Shown in pieces: positions 19,688-29,059 of a stretch of 64,000 nucleotides of DNA (within the stretch, counting starts at the first letter, position 1; the number at the start of each line of letters is the position of its first letter). The stretch covers positions 62,001-126,000 of the forward strand of contig JAFYQJ010000011.1 in the NCBI GenBank assembly GCA_017547145.1. Reading direction: 5' to 3'. The notes beneath the pieces were generated by a model, which was not told the DNA's origin, ran no database searches, and was given only the letters and a program-made list of their open reading frames with translations. This DNA comes from Paludibacteraceae bacterium. GTDB lineage: Bacteria; Bacteroidota; Bacteroidia; Bacteroidales; Paludibacteraceae. The position numbers and the translations under genes were made by a program.

Positions 19688-19730
19688 AAACAAAAAGACT
19701 ACGAAACTCACACGAATTCCGTAGTCATGT
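19688..19730 (-). terminator. Intrinsic terminator after mdh
   Basis: GACTACG (19697-19703) / CGTAGTC (19720-19726), followed on the minus strand by TTTTTG. It lies about 20 nt after the mdh stop. Confidence 0.7.
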
Positions 19731-19748
19731 TATTTTATCAATAGAATT

Positions 19749-20690
19749 TTATAAAATTCCTGTTTCGTACAAAATGTTGTTTGTTTTGCGAACAGCGTCT
19801 TCGCTTGCAGCGAGTTTTGCTTTTTCGTCGTCGTTCAAATCTAATTCCACGATACGTTCGATACCATCTTTTCCAATGATTACAGGAACTCCGATTGTAA
19901 TATCTTTCATTCCGTATTCGCCATCAAGATAAGTAGCACAAACAATCATTTTCTTTTGATCTTTGATGATAGATTCTACCAAGAACGAAGCCGCAGCTCC
20001 AGGAGCCATCCAAGCAGAAGTTCCCAACAAACCAGTTAGGGTAGCACCGCCAACCATTGTGTTTTTCACCACTTCATCCAATTTTTCTGCCGAAAGCAAT
20101 TTGGTTACAGGCACACCTTTGTATGTTGCCAAACTTGCAAGAGGAATCATTGTTGTATCGCCATGTCCACCAATTACAAGACCTTCCACTTCGTTTGCAT
20201 TGCAACCTAAAGCTTGGCTCAAGAAATATTTGAAACGTGAGCTATCCAAAGCACCACCCATACCAATAACTCGGTTACGAGGCAAACCTAATGTTTTCAA
20301 TGACAAATAAGCCATTGGGTCCATTGGGTTAGACACAATCACCAAAATAGTGTTTGGAGAGTATTTCAAGATATTTTGAGCAACAGATTTAACGATACCT
20401 GCATTTACACCGATGAGTTCTTCGCGAGTCATTCCTGGTTTACGAGGAAGACCAGAAGTAATAACAACAACGTCAGAATCTGCTGTTTGCGAATAATCGT
20501 TAGTTACGCCTTTTACTACTGTATCAAAACCCATCAATTGAGCAGTTTGCATGATATCCATTGCCTTACCTTCTGCAAGTCCTTCTTTGATATCAATCAA
20601 AACTACTTCATTTGCTACTTCATTTACAGCTAAAACATTGGCACAGGTTGCACCTACATTTCCTGCACCTACTACGGTTACTTTTGACAT
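19749..20690 (-). CDS. mdh: Malate dehydrogenase (NAD-dependent, LDH-like)
   Basis: Interconverts malate and oxaloacetate in the cytoplasm. Rossmann motif VTVVGAGNVGATCAN at the N-terminus, NAD-selecting aspartate in VVLIDIKEG, substrate-loop SGLPRKPGMTREELI with its arginines, MGGALDSSRF, and the catalytic histidine in VIGGHGDTTM. 313 aa, as expected for the bacterial LDH-like MDH group. Monocistronic, with a -7 box upstream and terminator downstream. Confidence 0.96.
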   Translation of the reverse strand: MSKVTVVGAGNVGATCANVLAVNEVANEVVLIDIKEGLAEGKAMDIMQTAQLMGFDTVVKGVTNDYSQTADSDVVVITSGLPRKPGMTREELIGVNAGIVKSVAQNILKYSPNTILVIVSNPMDPMAYLSLKTLGLPRNRVIGMGGALDSSRFKYFLSQALGCNANEVEGLVIGGHGDTTMIPLASLATYKGVPVTKLLSAEKLDEVVKNTMVGGATLTGLLGTSAWMAPGAAASFLVESIIKDQKKMIVCATYLDGEYGMKDITIGVPVIIGKDGIERIVELDLNDDEKAKLAASEDAVRKTNNILYETGIL

Positions 20691-20724
20691 AATTTTACTT
20701 ATTTAAAACTTTAATTACAAAAGA

Positions 20725-20732
20725 CAAAAATA
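20725..20732 (-). promoter_or_regulatory. -7 box of mdh
   Basis: Minus-strand TATTTTTG, about 35 nt before the mdh start; no clear -33 TTTG. Confidence 0.4.
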
Positions 20733-20803
20733 CAACAATCTTCTTGTTTTAAAGAAATTTTTCCATAATTATTTTTATAAAAATCAAAAAACAGTTTCTT
20801 TTT

Positions 20804-20811
20804 TATCTTTG
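20804..20811 (+). promoter_or_regulatory. -7 box of the aspartokinase gene
   Basis: TATCTTTG fits TAnnTTTG and ends 18 nt before the ATG at 20830, so the leader is very short. The -33 region is only T-rich. Confidence 0.5.
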
Positions 20812-20829
20812 CGAAATAAAAAATGCGAT

Positions 20830-22089
20830 ATGAAAATTTTTAAATTTGGTGGAGCTTCAGTAAAGTCGGCTGATGCTATAAAAAATGTTGGAGAAATTAT
20901 TCGTACAGAAACAGCACCTCTTATTATTGTTGTTTCTGCGATGGGTAAAATGACAAATAAATTAGAAGATGTTTGTAACGATTATTTTTACAAAAAAGGC
21001 AATGCTTCTTCACACATCAACGATATTCGTTCGTTTCATTTTGAAATTATCGAAAACCTTTTTGACAAAAACACAGATACAATAAAAAACGAGATTGAAA
21101 AATTATTATCCGAGTTAGAAGGAATTACAAAATCAGAGCCATCCGATTATTACGATTTTGAATATGATCGCATCGTATCTTTTGGTGAGAGAATATCAAC
21201 AGCTATTGTTTCAGAATACCTAAAGAGCAATTCTTTGGACAACATTTTGATCGACATTCGCGATGCATTGAAAACTGACAACAACTTCCGCGATGCTAAT
21301 ATCGATATGGAATTATCAGAAAAGTTTTGCAAGAAAAAATTCAATTTTGATAATACTCAACGTTATATTACTCAAGGTTTTATTGCTGGTACTATAACCA
21401 AACAAACCACAACTCTTGGCAGAGAAGGATCAGACTATACTGCAGCAATACTCGCAAATTTGCTAAACGCCCAAAGCGTTACAATATGGAAAGATGTCCC
21501 TGGCGTCATGAATGCCGATCCAAAACTATTTGCAGACGCCGAAATAATGCCTCGAATTTCTTATAAAGAAGCCGTAGAACTTTCGCATTGCGGTGCTCAA
21601 ATAATCCACCCAAAAACCATTAAGCCCTTGCAAAACAAAAATATTCCTTTGCTGGTAAAATCGTTTATTGCACCACAAGAAGCAGGAAGCATCATCCTTC
21701 AAATGAACGAAAAAATTGTAATGCCACCTGTGTATATTATCAAAAAAAATCAGTTACTACTAACACTTACACCTCGCGACTTTTCGTTTGTTGCTGAAGA
21801 AAAACTCAGCCATATTTTTGCTGTTTTAGCAAAATACCGACTTAAACTTCATCTTATACAACAATCAGCTATTAATTTTACTTTTCTTATTGATTATAAC
21901 GACCAAACTTTCAAAAGTTTTATTGATGAGCTACAAAAAACTTTTGAGGTGTTGTACAACAAAAATGTAACCTTATTAACCATTAGACATTACAACGATA
22001 ATATTATCAAAAACTTAACCAACGAGAAACATATTTTAGTAGAACAACGCTCGCGACTAACTGCTCGATTTGTATTAAACGAAAACTAA
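20830..22089 (+). CDS. lysC: Aspartate kinase (monofunctional)
   Basis: Phosphorylates aspartate, the first step toward lysine, threonine and methionine. The start is ATG 20830 (MKIFKFGGASVKSA); the longer frame begins with a TTG inside the -7 box. Amino-acid kinase motifs: KFGGAS, VVSAMGKMTNKLE, TLGREGSDYTAAILA, IWKDVPGVMNADPKL. The C-terminal part (about 290-419) is ACT-like but divergent. 419 aa; no homoserine dehydrogenase is fused. A metallopeptidase lipoprotein gene follows 12 nt later. Which isoenzyme this is cannot be told from sequence. Confidence 0.9.
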   Translation: MKIFKFGGASVKSADAIKNVGEIIRTETAPLIIVVSAMGKMTNKLEDVCNDYFYKKGNASSHINDIRSFHFEIIENLFDKNTDTIKNEIEKLLSELEGITKSEPSDYYDFEYDRIVSFGERISTAIVSEYLKSNSLDNILIDIRDALKTDNNFRDANIDMELSEKFCKKKFNFDNTQRYITQGFIAGTITKQTTTLGREGSDYTAAILANLLNAQSVTIWKDVPGVMNADPKLFADAEIMPRISYKEAVELSHCGAQIIHPKTIKPLQNKNIPLLVKSFIAPQEAGSIILQMNEKIVMPPVYIIKKNQLLLTLTPRDFSFVAEEKLSHIFAVLAKYRLKLHLIQQSAINFTFLIDYNDQTFKSFIDELQKTFEVLYNKNVTLLTIRHYNDNIIKNLTNEKHILVEQRSRLTARFVLNEN

Positions 22090-22101
22090 ACATTACTCCT
22101 T

Positions 22102-24147
22102 ATGAAAAAATTTTTCTTTCTAACCACACTAATTTTTATGATTAGCTGTACACAACAAACTCCAAACAAAAAAATGGGAAACATTTCTGAAAAAACCATC
22201 GCTTCAACTATCGAAAAAATACAAAATGCTACCACAGATTTCGATTCTAAAATAATAGAGAAAGGCATACGCCATGCAAGTAAATTTTGGTTAGAAAGCG
22301 ATGGTACTGAAGTCGATTTTGAAAATTTTTGTATTGACAATTTCGCAAAAACAACACAAGAGAAAGTTGTACTTTTCGAAAAAATACAACGCAATTTAGA
22401 AATCCTTTATGGCAATTATAACACCATCAACTTACAATTAAAAGAGCCCTTGCATTTAGCAAAATACGAGCTTACAAATATCGATGAACAGTTTGGTGCC
22501 TTTGACCCCTACGCTCATTTTTCCGATGATATGTTTCAATCAAAAATTGCTTTCATCGTATTGCTAAATTTCCCTTTTTATACTTTAGAAGAAAAAAATG
22601 AATTAGGTAAATATTGGGATCGTCAAGAATGGGCTTACGCACGTTTAGGCGATATATTCAATTCTCGAATACCGGCACACATCAATCAGCAAATAGCAAC
22701 AAATGCTACTATTTCAGAAAATTATATTTCTAATTACAACATCGTAATGGGTAACCTTCGTAATGAAAACAACGAACAACTTTTTTCTGATGACATGTTT
22801 CTTATTACTCACTGGGGACTTCGTGATGAATTGAAATCGAATTACGCCAATGCTGATGGGAAAGGACTCGAAAAACAACGTATGGTTTATAATGTAATGA
22901 AACACATTGTAAACCAAACCATTCCTCAAGAAGTAATAAACAACCAAGAATATATTTGGTACCCAACAACGAACAAAGTACTAAAAAATGGGCAACAAAT
23001 AGACTATACAGCAGAACCAGATACACGTTATGAAATGTTTTACAACAATTGCAAATCTCTAATGGATGCCGACATCTATTGCCCTACTTATTCAACCTAC
23101 ATACAACGAGCTTTTGAGCAAGCAATGGAGATTTCAGATAAAGAAATCGAAAATATGTTTACAAATTTTATTGGTTCGGATGAAGTAAAAAATGTTGCTC
23201 AAATTATAGAAAAACGTCTCGGGAGAAAACTAGAACCATTCGACATTTGGTACGATGGATTTAAAAGCAGAAGTTCTATCAACGAAGATGACCTAAGCAA
23301 AAAAACGAAAGCTATGTACCCAAATACACAAGCTTTCGAAGAAAATCTTCCTCAATTGCTAGAAAAAATTGGTTTTTCGAGCGATTCTGCCCAAAATATT
23401 TGTAAAAAAATCACTGTTGATGCATCACGAGGAGCCGGACATGCTTGGGGTGCTCAAATGCGTTCCGACAAAGCACATCTACGCACACGTGTTGCCGAAA
23501 ACGGAATGGATTATAAAGGATACAATATAGCCATTCATGAATTTGGACATAATGTAGAACAAACCATTTCGTTAAATTATGTCGACAATTATGTAATGAA
23601 TGGTATACCTAGCACTGCTTTTACAGAAGCATTAGCATTTATTTTTCAAGTTCGTGATTTAGAATTCCTAGACATAACATCTAATAAAAACACCGATAAT
23701 AACGCATTAGAAACTTTAGATAATTTCTGGGGATGTTATGAAATCATGGGTGTTTCGTTAGTAGATTTATACACTTGGCGATGGTTGTATCAAAACCCTA
23801 ATGCAACAGTTAAAGAATTAAAAGAAAATGTTTTACACAACGCTAAAATAGTTTGGAATCGTTTTTATGCACCTATTTTAGGTGAAAAAGATTCACCTAT
23901 ACTCGCAATCTATTCGCACATGATTGAAATTCCACTTTATTTACCCAATTATCCTTTTGGACATTTAGTTCAATTTCAACTAGAAAACTTTTTAAGAGAT
24001 AAAAATATTGGCGAAGAAATTCTTCGCATCTACCCAGCAGGGCGATTGACTCCTAATATTTGGATGCAAAATGCTGTTGGACATAATGTAAGCATACAGC
24101 CAATGCTTGAAGCAACCAATCAAGCTGTCAACATTTTAAAAAATTAA
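22102..24147 (+). CDS. M3-like zinc metallopeptidase lipoprotein
   Basis: 681 aa with a lipoprotein signal (MKKFFFLTTLIFMISCTQ, lipobox MISC). The zinc site is HEFGH at 479-483 (catalytic E480), with a likely third ligand E509 in STAFTEALAFIFQ 26 residues later, the spacing seen in gluzincins such as M3 oligopeptidases. The motif is preceded by GAGHAWGAQMRSDKAHLRTR. Overall it is mostly helical. Predicted to degrade peptides in the periplasm or at the cell surface. It is co-directional with the aspartokinase gene (12-nt gap). The M3 assignment is inference from motif spacing; I cannot name a subfamily. Confidence 0.7.
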   Translation: MKKFFFLTTLIFMISCTQQTPNKKMGNISEKTIASTIEKIQNATTDFDSKIIEKGIRHASKFWLESDGTEVDFENFCIDNFAKTTQEKVVLFEKIQRNLEILYGNYNTINLQLKEPLHLAKYELTNIDEQFGAFDPYAHFSDDMFQSKIAFIVLLNFPFYTLEEKNELGKYWDRQEWAYARLGDIFNSRIPAHINQQIATNATISENYISNYNIVMGNLRNENNEQLFSDDMFLITHWGLRDELKSNYANADGKGLEKQRMVYNVMKHIVNQTIPQEVINNQEYIWYPTTNKVLKNGQQIDYTAEPDTRYEMFYNNCKSLMDADIYCPTYSTYIQRAFEQAMEISDKEIENMFTNFIGSDEVKNVAQIIEKRLGRKLEPFDIWYDGFKSRSSINEDDLSKKTKAMYPNTQAFEENLPQLLEKIGFSSDSAQNICKKITVDASRGAGHAWGAQMRSDKAHLRTRVAENGMDYKGYNIAIHEFGHNVEQTISLNYVDNYVMNGIPSTAFTEALAFIFQVRDLEFLDITSNKNTDNNALETLDNFWGCYEIMGVSLVDLYTWRWLYQNPNATVKELKENVLHNAKIVWNRFYAPILGEKDSPILAIYSHMIEIPLYLPNYPFGHLVQFQLENFLRDKNIGEEILRIYPAGRLTPNIWMQNAVGHNVSIQPMLEATNQAVNILKN

Positions 24148-24163
24148 ATTACTGAAAAAAATC

Positions 24164-24195
24164 TTTAATTATTCAGAATAAAAAAATTACTTTTG
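24164..24195 (+). promoter_or_regulatory. Promoter of the nqr operon
   Basis: TTTA (24164-24167), 20 nt, TACTTTTG (24188-24195). The -7 box fits TAnnTTTG, the -33 box is one base off. It leaves a leader of about 60 nt before nqrA. Confidence 0.5.
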
Positions 24196-24264
24196 CAGTT
24201 TAAATGTATTGTGCAAAATATTTTTACTTCATAAAAGATACAATTATTTATCAATCAGGTAATT

Positions 24265-25623
24265 ATGACAAACGTTATTAAAATTAAACGTGGACTTAAC
24301 ATTGACATTGCAGGTGCTCCAGCTCCAGTTTTGGCAAGTATGAACCAATCTACATTGGTTGCTATCAGTCCTGACGATTTTAATGGTATTGTTCCTAAAG
24401 TGCTTGTGAAAGAAGGGGAAAAGGTAAAAGCCGGAACTCCTATCTTTTTAGACAAAAAACATCCGGAACTTAAAATCGTTGCTCCCGTAAGTGGTACTAT
24501 TGAAGAAGTTGCTCGTGGCGAACGCAGAAAATTGCTTTACATCTCTATTCGTCGCGATGTGGTAGTTGATTACGAAAATTTTGAAAAACTAAATCTTGAA
24601 GCAAGTCGTGAGGAATTGCACAAAGCAATTCTTAATGTTGGTTTTGGAGCTTTTATCAAACAACATCCTTACGATGTTGTGGCAAATCCTGATTTTGCCC
24701 CAAAAGCAATTTTTGTTTCTGGTTTTGACTCTGCTCCACTAGCTCCAGATAGCAATTTCGTAGTTAAAGGACAAGGAAGCGAGTTGCAAGCTGGATTGAA
24801 GTTGTTAGCAAAACTTACTGACGGAAAAGTTTATTTTTCAATTGCAAAAAATGCAGCTCCTGAACTTAAAATGATGCAAGGAGTTGAAATCAACGTTTTC
24901 GATGGAGCGCATCCTGCAGGAAATGTTGGTGTTCAAATCAACAAACTTAACCCAATCAATAAGGGCGAAGTGGTTTGGACAATGAATTTGCAAGATGTTA
25001 TCGCTTTGGGTCGATTTGTAAACAAAGGTATTGTTGACTTTACAAAATTTGTGGCTTTGACAGGTCCAGAAGTTTACTCTCCTTGTTATTTCAAAACTAT
25101 TGTTGGAACAAACATTCAACCAATGGTTGCAGGTAATGTTTACAAAGAAAACAAATTGCGTTACATCAGCGGAAATGTGCTTTCAGGAACTAAAGTTTGC
25201 GAAAATGGTTATTTGCGTGCATTCGACTCGCAAATCACTGTTATTCAAGAAGGCGACGAAGCAGACGAATTGATTGGTTGGCTTACTCCACGCTTCAATA
25301 AATTCAGTGCAAGCTTGAGTTATCCTTGGCAACGTTTTGCAAAATTCTGCAAATGCAAATTCGACTTTGATGCTCGTGTGTTGGGTGGTCGTCGTGCAAT
25401 TATTATGAGTGGCGAATACGACAAGGTTTTCCCTATGGACATTATGCCCGAACAACTTATCAAAGCAATGATTGCAAAAAATTTGGAACAAATGGAAGCT
25501 CTTGGAGCTTACGAGGTTGCTCCTGAAGACTTTGCTCTTTGCGAATTTGTTTGTACTTCTAAAATGGAACTACAAAGCATTGTTCGCGAAGCTTTGGATT
25601 ATATGAGAAAAGAACTTGAATAA
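24265..25623 (+). CDS. nqrA: Na+-NQR subunit A
   Basis: Peripheral subunit of the sodium-pumping NADH:quinone oxidoreductase. 452 aa, no membrane segments. The start MTNVIKIKRGLNIDIAGAP is the family N-terminus; KVLVKEGEKVKAGTPIFLDKK is the barrel-sandwich (biotinyl-like) domain also present in RnfC, and VAPVSGTIEEVARGERRK follows. First gene of a six-gene operon A-B-C-D-E-F in the canonical order. Confidence 0.97.
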   Translation: MTNVIKIKRGLNIDIAGAPAPVLASMNQSTLVAISPDDFNGIVPKVLVKEGEKVKAGTPIFLDKKHPELKIVAPVSGTIEEVARGERRKLLYISIRRDVVVDYENFEKLNLEASREELHKAILNVGFGAFIKQHPYDVVANPDFAPKAIFVSGFDSAPLAPDSNFVVKGQGSELQAGLKLLAKLTDGKVYFSIAKNAAPELKMMQGVEINVFDGAHPAGNVGVQINKLNPINKGEVVWTMNLQDVIALGRFVNKGIVDFTKFVALTGPEVYSPCYFKTIVGTNIQPMVAGNVYKENKLRYISGNVLSGTKVCENGYLRAFDSQITVIQEGDEADELIGWLTPRFNKFSASLSYPWQRFAKFCKCKFDFDARVLGGRRAIIMSGEYDKVFPMDIMPEQLIKAMIAKNLEQMEALGAYEVAPEDFALCEFVCTSKMELQSIVREALDYMRKELE

Positions 25624-25646
25624 TTGGTCAGAAAAATTGTTTAGAT

Positions 25647-26849
25647 ATGAAATTTATAAAAAATATTGTAGATAAAATTAAGCCTACTTTCAGTGAAGGA
25701 GGAAAGTTGGTTGCGTTTCATTCGCTATTCGATGCAATAGAAACATTTTTATTTGTACCAAACGAAACTGCAAAAAACGGAACTCACATTCACGACGCTA
25801 TCGATACAAAACGTTCGATGTTCACTGTTGTGGTAGCTTTGTTGCCAGCAATGCTTTTCGGTATGTGGAACGTAGGTTACCAACATTTCGTAGCAATTGG
25901 TCAAGAAGTTAGCTTCTTCGAAGAGTTTGCATTTGGTCTTTTGTCAGTATTGCCAACTCTTTTGGTAGCTTATGTAGTTGGTTTGGGTATCGAAATTATT
26001 GTTGCACAAGTTAAAAAAGAAGAGGTTGCAGAAGGTTTCTTTGTAACAGGATTTTTGATTCCTATGATTGTGCCTGTTGACACTCCACTTTGGATGACAG
26101 CTGCTGCAACTGCTTTTGCTGTAATTTTCGCAAAAGAGGTTTTCGGTGGAACAGGTTACAACATTTTCAACGTAGCACTCATCACTCGTGCATTTTTGTT
26201 CTTTGCTTATCCTACAGCAATGAGTGGCGACCAAGTTTGGGTACGTACTCGCGATGCATTTTGGTGGGGAGCAGGTAGCCCTGTTGATGGTTTTTCTGGA
26301 GCAACTCCTCTTGGACAATTGGCAACTGCTACTGAAGCTACTCCTGCATTTAGCGACACGCTAGGACAAGCAGCAAACTTCTGGGATGCATTTATCGGTT
26401 GGATTCCAGGTTCTGTGGGTGAAACTTCTACTTTGGCAATTCTTCTTGGTGGAGCATTGTTGATTGCTACTGGCGTTGCAAGCTGGAAAATTATGCTTTC
26501 AGTTTTCGCAGGTGGTGCTTTCACTGCTTTATTGTTCAACGCATTTGGGCCTGAAAGTGCTATTGCTAACTTGCCTTGGTACGAACACTTGGTGTTAGGT
26601 GGTTTTGCTTTCGGTGCTGTGTTTATGGCTACTGACCCTGTAACAGCAGCTCGCACAGAAGTAGGTAAATGGATTTACGGATTCTTGATTGGTGTTGTAG
26701 CAATTGTAGTTCGCGTGCTTAACCCTGGTTATCCAGAAGGTATGATGCTTGCTATCTTGTTGATGAACATCTTTGGTTGCTTCATCGACTGGTGTGTAGT
26801 TCAAAACAATATCAAAAAACGTATTAAACGTGTTAAACAAATAAAATAA
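25647..26849 (+). CDS. nqrB: Na+-NQR subunit B
   Basis: Membrane subunit with about ten helices that carries covalent FMN, riboflavin and the sodium path. 400 aa. The FMN-threonine motif SGATPLG is present with T220. LDAIETFLFVP-like N-terminus (here FDAIETFLFVPNETAKNG) and DPVTAARTEVGKWIYG near the C-terminus fit the family. 23 nt after nqrA and 9 nt before nqrC. Confidence 0.97.
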   Translation: MKFIKNIVDKIKPTFSEGGKLVAFHSLFDAIETFLFVPNETAKNGTHIHDAIDTKRSMFTVVVALLPAMLFGMWNVGYQHFVAIGQEVSFFEEFAFGLLSVLPTLLVAYVVGLGIEIIVAQVKKEEVAEGFFVTGFLIPMIVPVDTPLWMTAAATAFAVIFAKEVFGGTGYNIFNVALITRAFLFFAYPTAMSGDQVWVRTRDAFWWGAGSPVDGFSGATPLGQLATATEATPAFSDTLGQAANFWDAFIGWIPGSVGETSTLAILLGGALLIATGVASWKIMLSVFAGGAFTALLFNAFGPESAIANLPWYEHLVLGGFAFGAVFMATDPVTAARTEVGKWIYGFLIGVVAIVVRVLNPGYPEGMMLAILLMNIFGCFIDWCVVQNNIKKRIKRVKQIK

Positions 26850-26858
26850 GGAAAAGAT

Positions 26859-27734
26859 ATGGCTACAAAAAAATATAAATGCAAAGTTTGTGGATACGTT
26901 CATGAGGGAGCAAATCCTCCTGAAAAATGTCCAGTTTGCGGGGTTCCAGCTTCTGAATTTGAATTGATTTCTGAAGAAAAACCAGCAAAAAAAGGTTTTG
27001 ACAAAAATGGTAATGCGTACATTATGATTTACACAACAATCATTGTTGTAATCGTTGCGTTGCTATTGTCTATCACTTCTGGAGCATTGAAGGAACGTCA
27101 AGCAGCAAATATCGAATTGGACAAAAAGAAACAAATTCTATCGTCGTTGCCTGCTATTGATGTAGCAAACGTAAATGCTGAAGAATGTTTCTCTGCAACA
27201 ATCAGTAGTATTATTGTTTTGAACAATGCAGGAGAGGTAACAAAAGAACTTAATCCTGTGAAAGATTTCAACTACATTGCACAAGATGGCGAAGTGTTGA
27301 TTTATAAAGCAGAAGTAGATGGCGCAACAAAATGGATTATTCCACTAGATGGAAAAGGTCTTTGGGGTGCTATTTGGGGTTACATAGCTTTGAATGATGA
27401 CAAAAACACAGTATATGGTGTGTTCTTCAATCATGCGGGCGAAACTCCAGGTTTGGGTGCAAACATCACTACAGAAGCATTCTGCTCTCAGTTCGAAGGC
27501 AAGCACATTATGAATGAAGGCGAGTTTGTATCAATTGCTGTGATGAAGGTTGGACAAAACGCTGTAGGTCAAGAGCAAGTTGATGCTATTTCTGGTGGTA
27601 CTATTACAAGCAAAGGTGTAGAAGATATGCTTAAAGAAAGCATTAGCAAATACACTCAATTTTTGAAAGCTATCGACTGCCAAGAATCTGCAGAAGAAGC
27701 AATAAGTGAAACAAATGACGTAGAGGAGGAATAA
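26859..27734 (+). CDS. nqrC: Na+-NQR subunit C with N-terminal rubredoxin-type domain
   Basis: 291 aa, longer than the usual 225-260. Residues 1-36 form a rubredoxin-like iron module, C8-x2-C11-x12-C24-x2-C27, of the short rubrerythrin type (YKCKVCGYVHEGANPPEKC). A linker leads to a single membrane helix (about 52-72), then the FMN domain with the covalent attachment motif SGGTITS, T248. In known NQR the N-terminus faces the cytoplasm and the FMN domain the outside, so the extra iron site would lie on the NADH side. There is no suitable in-frame start between the module and the helix, so the fusion is not a start-call artefact. 9 nt after nqrB. Confidence 0.95.
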   Translation: MATKKYKCKVCGYVHEGANPPEKCPVCGVPASEFELISEEKPAKKGFDKNGNAYIMIYTTIIVVIVALLLSITSGALKERQAANIELDKKKQILSSLPAIDVANVNAEECFSATISSIIVLNNAGEVTKELNPVKDFNYIAQDGEVLIYKAEVDGATKWIIPLDGKGLWGAIWGYIALNDDKNTVYGVFFNHAGETPGLGANITTEAFCSQFEGKHIMNEGEFVSIAVMKVGQNAVGQEQVDAISGGTITSKGVEDMLKESISKYTQFLKAIDCQESAEEAISETNDVEEE

Positions 27735-27737
27735 AAA

Positions 27738-28358
27738 ATGAATGCAAAATTAAAAGATATATTTTTAGGCCCTTTGAACTCGAACAATCCAGTTGTGGTT
27801 CAGGTGTTGGGTATCTGTTCGGCTTTGGCTGTGACGGTAGAATTGAAGCCAGCTTTGGTAATGGGACTCTCTGTTACCATTATCGTAGCTCTTGCAAACG
27901 TGATTATTTCGCTCATTCGCAACACTATTCCAAACAGCGTGCGTATCATCGTTCAGTTGGTTGTGGTGGCTGCGGTGGTTACTGTGGTTAGCGAGGTGCT
28001 TAAAGCTTTTGCCTACGACGTAAGCGTGCAACTTTCAGTTTACATTGGTCTTATCATTACCAACTGTATTCTTATGGGACGCCTCGAAGCATTTGCTATG
28101 AGCAACAAACCTTGGGATTCGTTCCTTGATGGTTTGGGCAATGGTTTTGGTTATGCTTGGATTTTGATTGTTGTAGCATTTTTCCGCGAATTGCTAGGTA
28201 GTGGTAAGCTTCTTGGTTTCCAAGTAATTCCTGAAAGTTTCTACCAAGCAGGTTATATCAACAACGGATTGATGATGATGCCTTCTATGGCGCTTATTTT
28301 AGTGGCTTGTATTATTTGGGTGCATCGTTCTATCAAGAAAGATTTGCAAGACAAATAA
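27738..28358 (+). CDS. nqrD: Na+-NQR subunit D
   Basis: Integral membrane subunit (six helices), 206 aa. Start MNAKLKDIFLGPLNSNNPV; LGICSALAVTVELKPALVMG carries the conserved cysteine that in this complex binds an iron site between NqrD and NqrE; ITNCILMGRLEAFAMSNKP holds the second conserved cysteine; GFQVIPESFYQAGYINNG near the end. 3 nt after nqrC, so translation is probably coupled. Confidence 0.97.
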   Translation: MNAKLKDIFLGPLNSNNPVVVQVLGICSALAVTVELKPALVMGLSVTIIVALANVIISLIRNTIPNSVRIIVQLVVVAAVVTVVSEVLKAFAYDVSVQLSVYIGLIITNCILMGRLEAFAMSNKPWDSFLDGLGNGFGYAWILIVVAFFRELLGSGKLLGFQVIPESFYQAGYINNGLMMMPSMALILVACIIWVHRSIKKDLQDK

Positions 28359-28402
28359 GAAATTTAAGAAAAACAATTTTTGAACACATAAAATAAATAA
28401 AT

Positions 28403-29047
28403 ATGGAACACGCTTTAAGTTTATTTGTACGTTCGATTTTTGCCGATAATATGATTTTTGCATTCTTCCTTGGAATGTGTTCTTACTTGGCAGTATCGAA
28501 AAATGTGAAAACTTCGCTTGGACTTGGTGTTGCAGTTACTTTTGTATTGCTCATCACGCTTCCGGTGAACTATCTGCTTGAAACCAAAGTGTTGAGCAAA
28601 GGTGCATTGGCTTGGTTAGACGAAAGCTTTGCAACGCTCGATTTAAGTTATTTGAGTTTTATTCTTTTCATCGCCGTTATTGCTGCTATTGTGCAGTTGG
28701 TGGAAATGATTGTTGAAAAATTCTCGCCTTCGCTTTACGCTTCGTTGGGTATTTTCTTGCCACTTATTGCCGTAAACTGTGCCATCATGGGTGGAGCTTT
28801 GTTTATGCAACAACGTGTAGGTTTGCCTGCTACTGACCCTAAAGCTCTTACCTCGATGCTCGATGTTGTGGCTTATGCTTTGGGTTCGGGTATTGGTTGG
28901 TTACTTGCTATTGTTGGTTTGGCAGCTATCCGCGAAAAAATGCAATATAGCAACGTACCTGCTCCTCTCCGTGGACTTGGTATTACGTTTATCATTGTAG
29001 GTCTTATGGCAATGGCTTTCCTTTGCTTCTCTGGTTTAGATATTTAA
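28403..29047 (+). CDS. nqrE: Na+-NQR subunit E
   Basis: Integral membrane subunit, 214 aa, paralogous to NqrD in inverted topology. [20 protein letters not shown] start, the conserved cysteine in [14 protein letters not shown] and the second in [13 protein letters not shown]. 44 nt after nqrD and 12 nt before nqrF. Confidence 0.97.
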   Translation: MEHALSLFVRSIFADNMIFAFFLGMCSYLAVSKNVKTSLGLGVAVTFVLLITLPVNYLLETKVLSKGALAWLDESFATLDLSYLSFILFIAVIAAIVQLVEMIVEKFSPSLYASLGIFLPLIAVNCAIMGGALFMQQRVGLPATDPKALTSMLDVVAYALGSGIGWLLAIVGLAAIREKMQYSNVPAPLRGLGITFIIVGLMAMAFLCFSGLDI

Positions 29048-29059
29048 AAAATTTTCGAT

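Noticed and set aside
24148-24263. Terminator between the M3-like gene and nqrA
   Set aside because: Only short, loosely paired CTGAA/TTCAG arms in a long AT-rich spacer without a T-run; not convincing.
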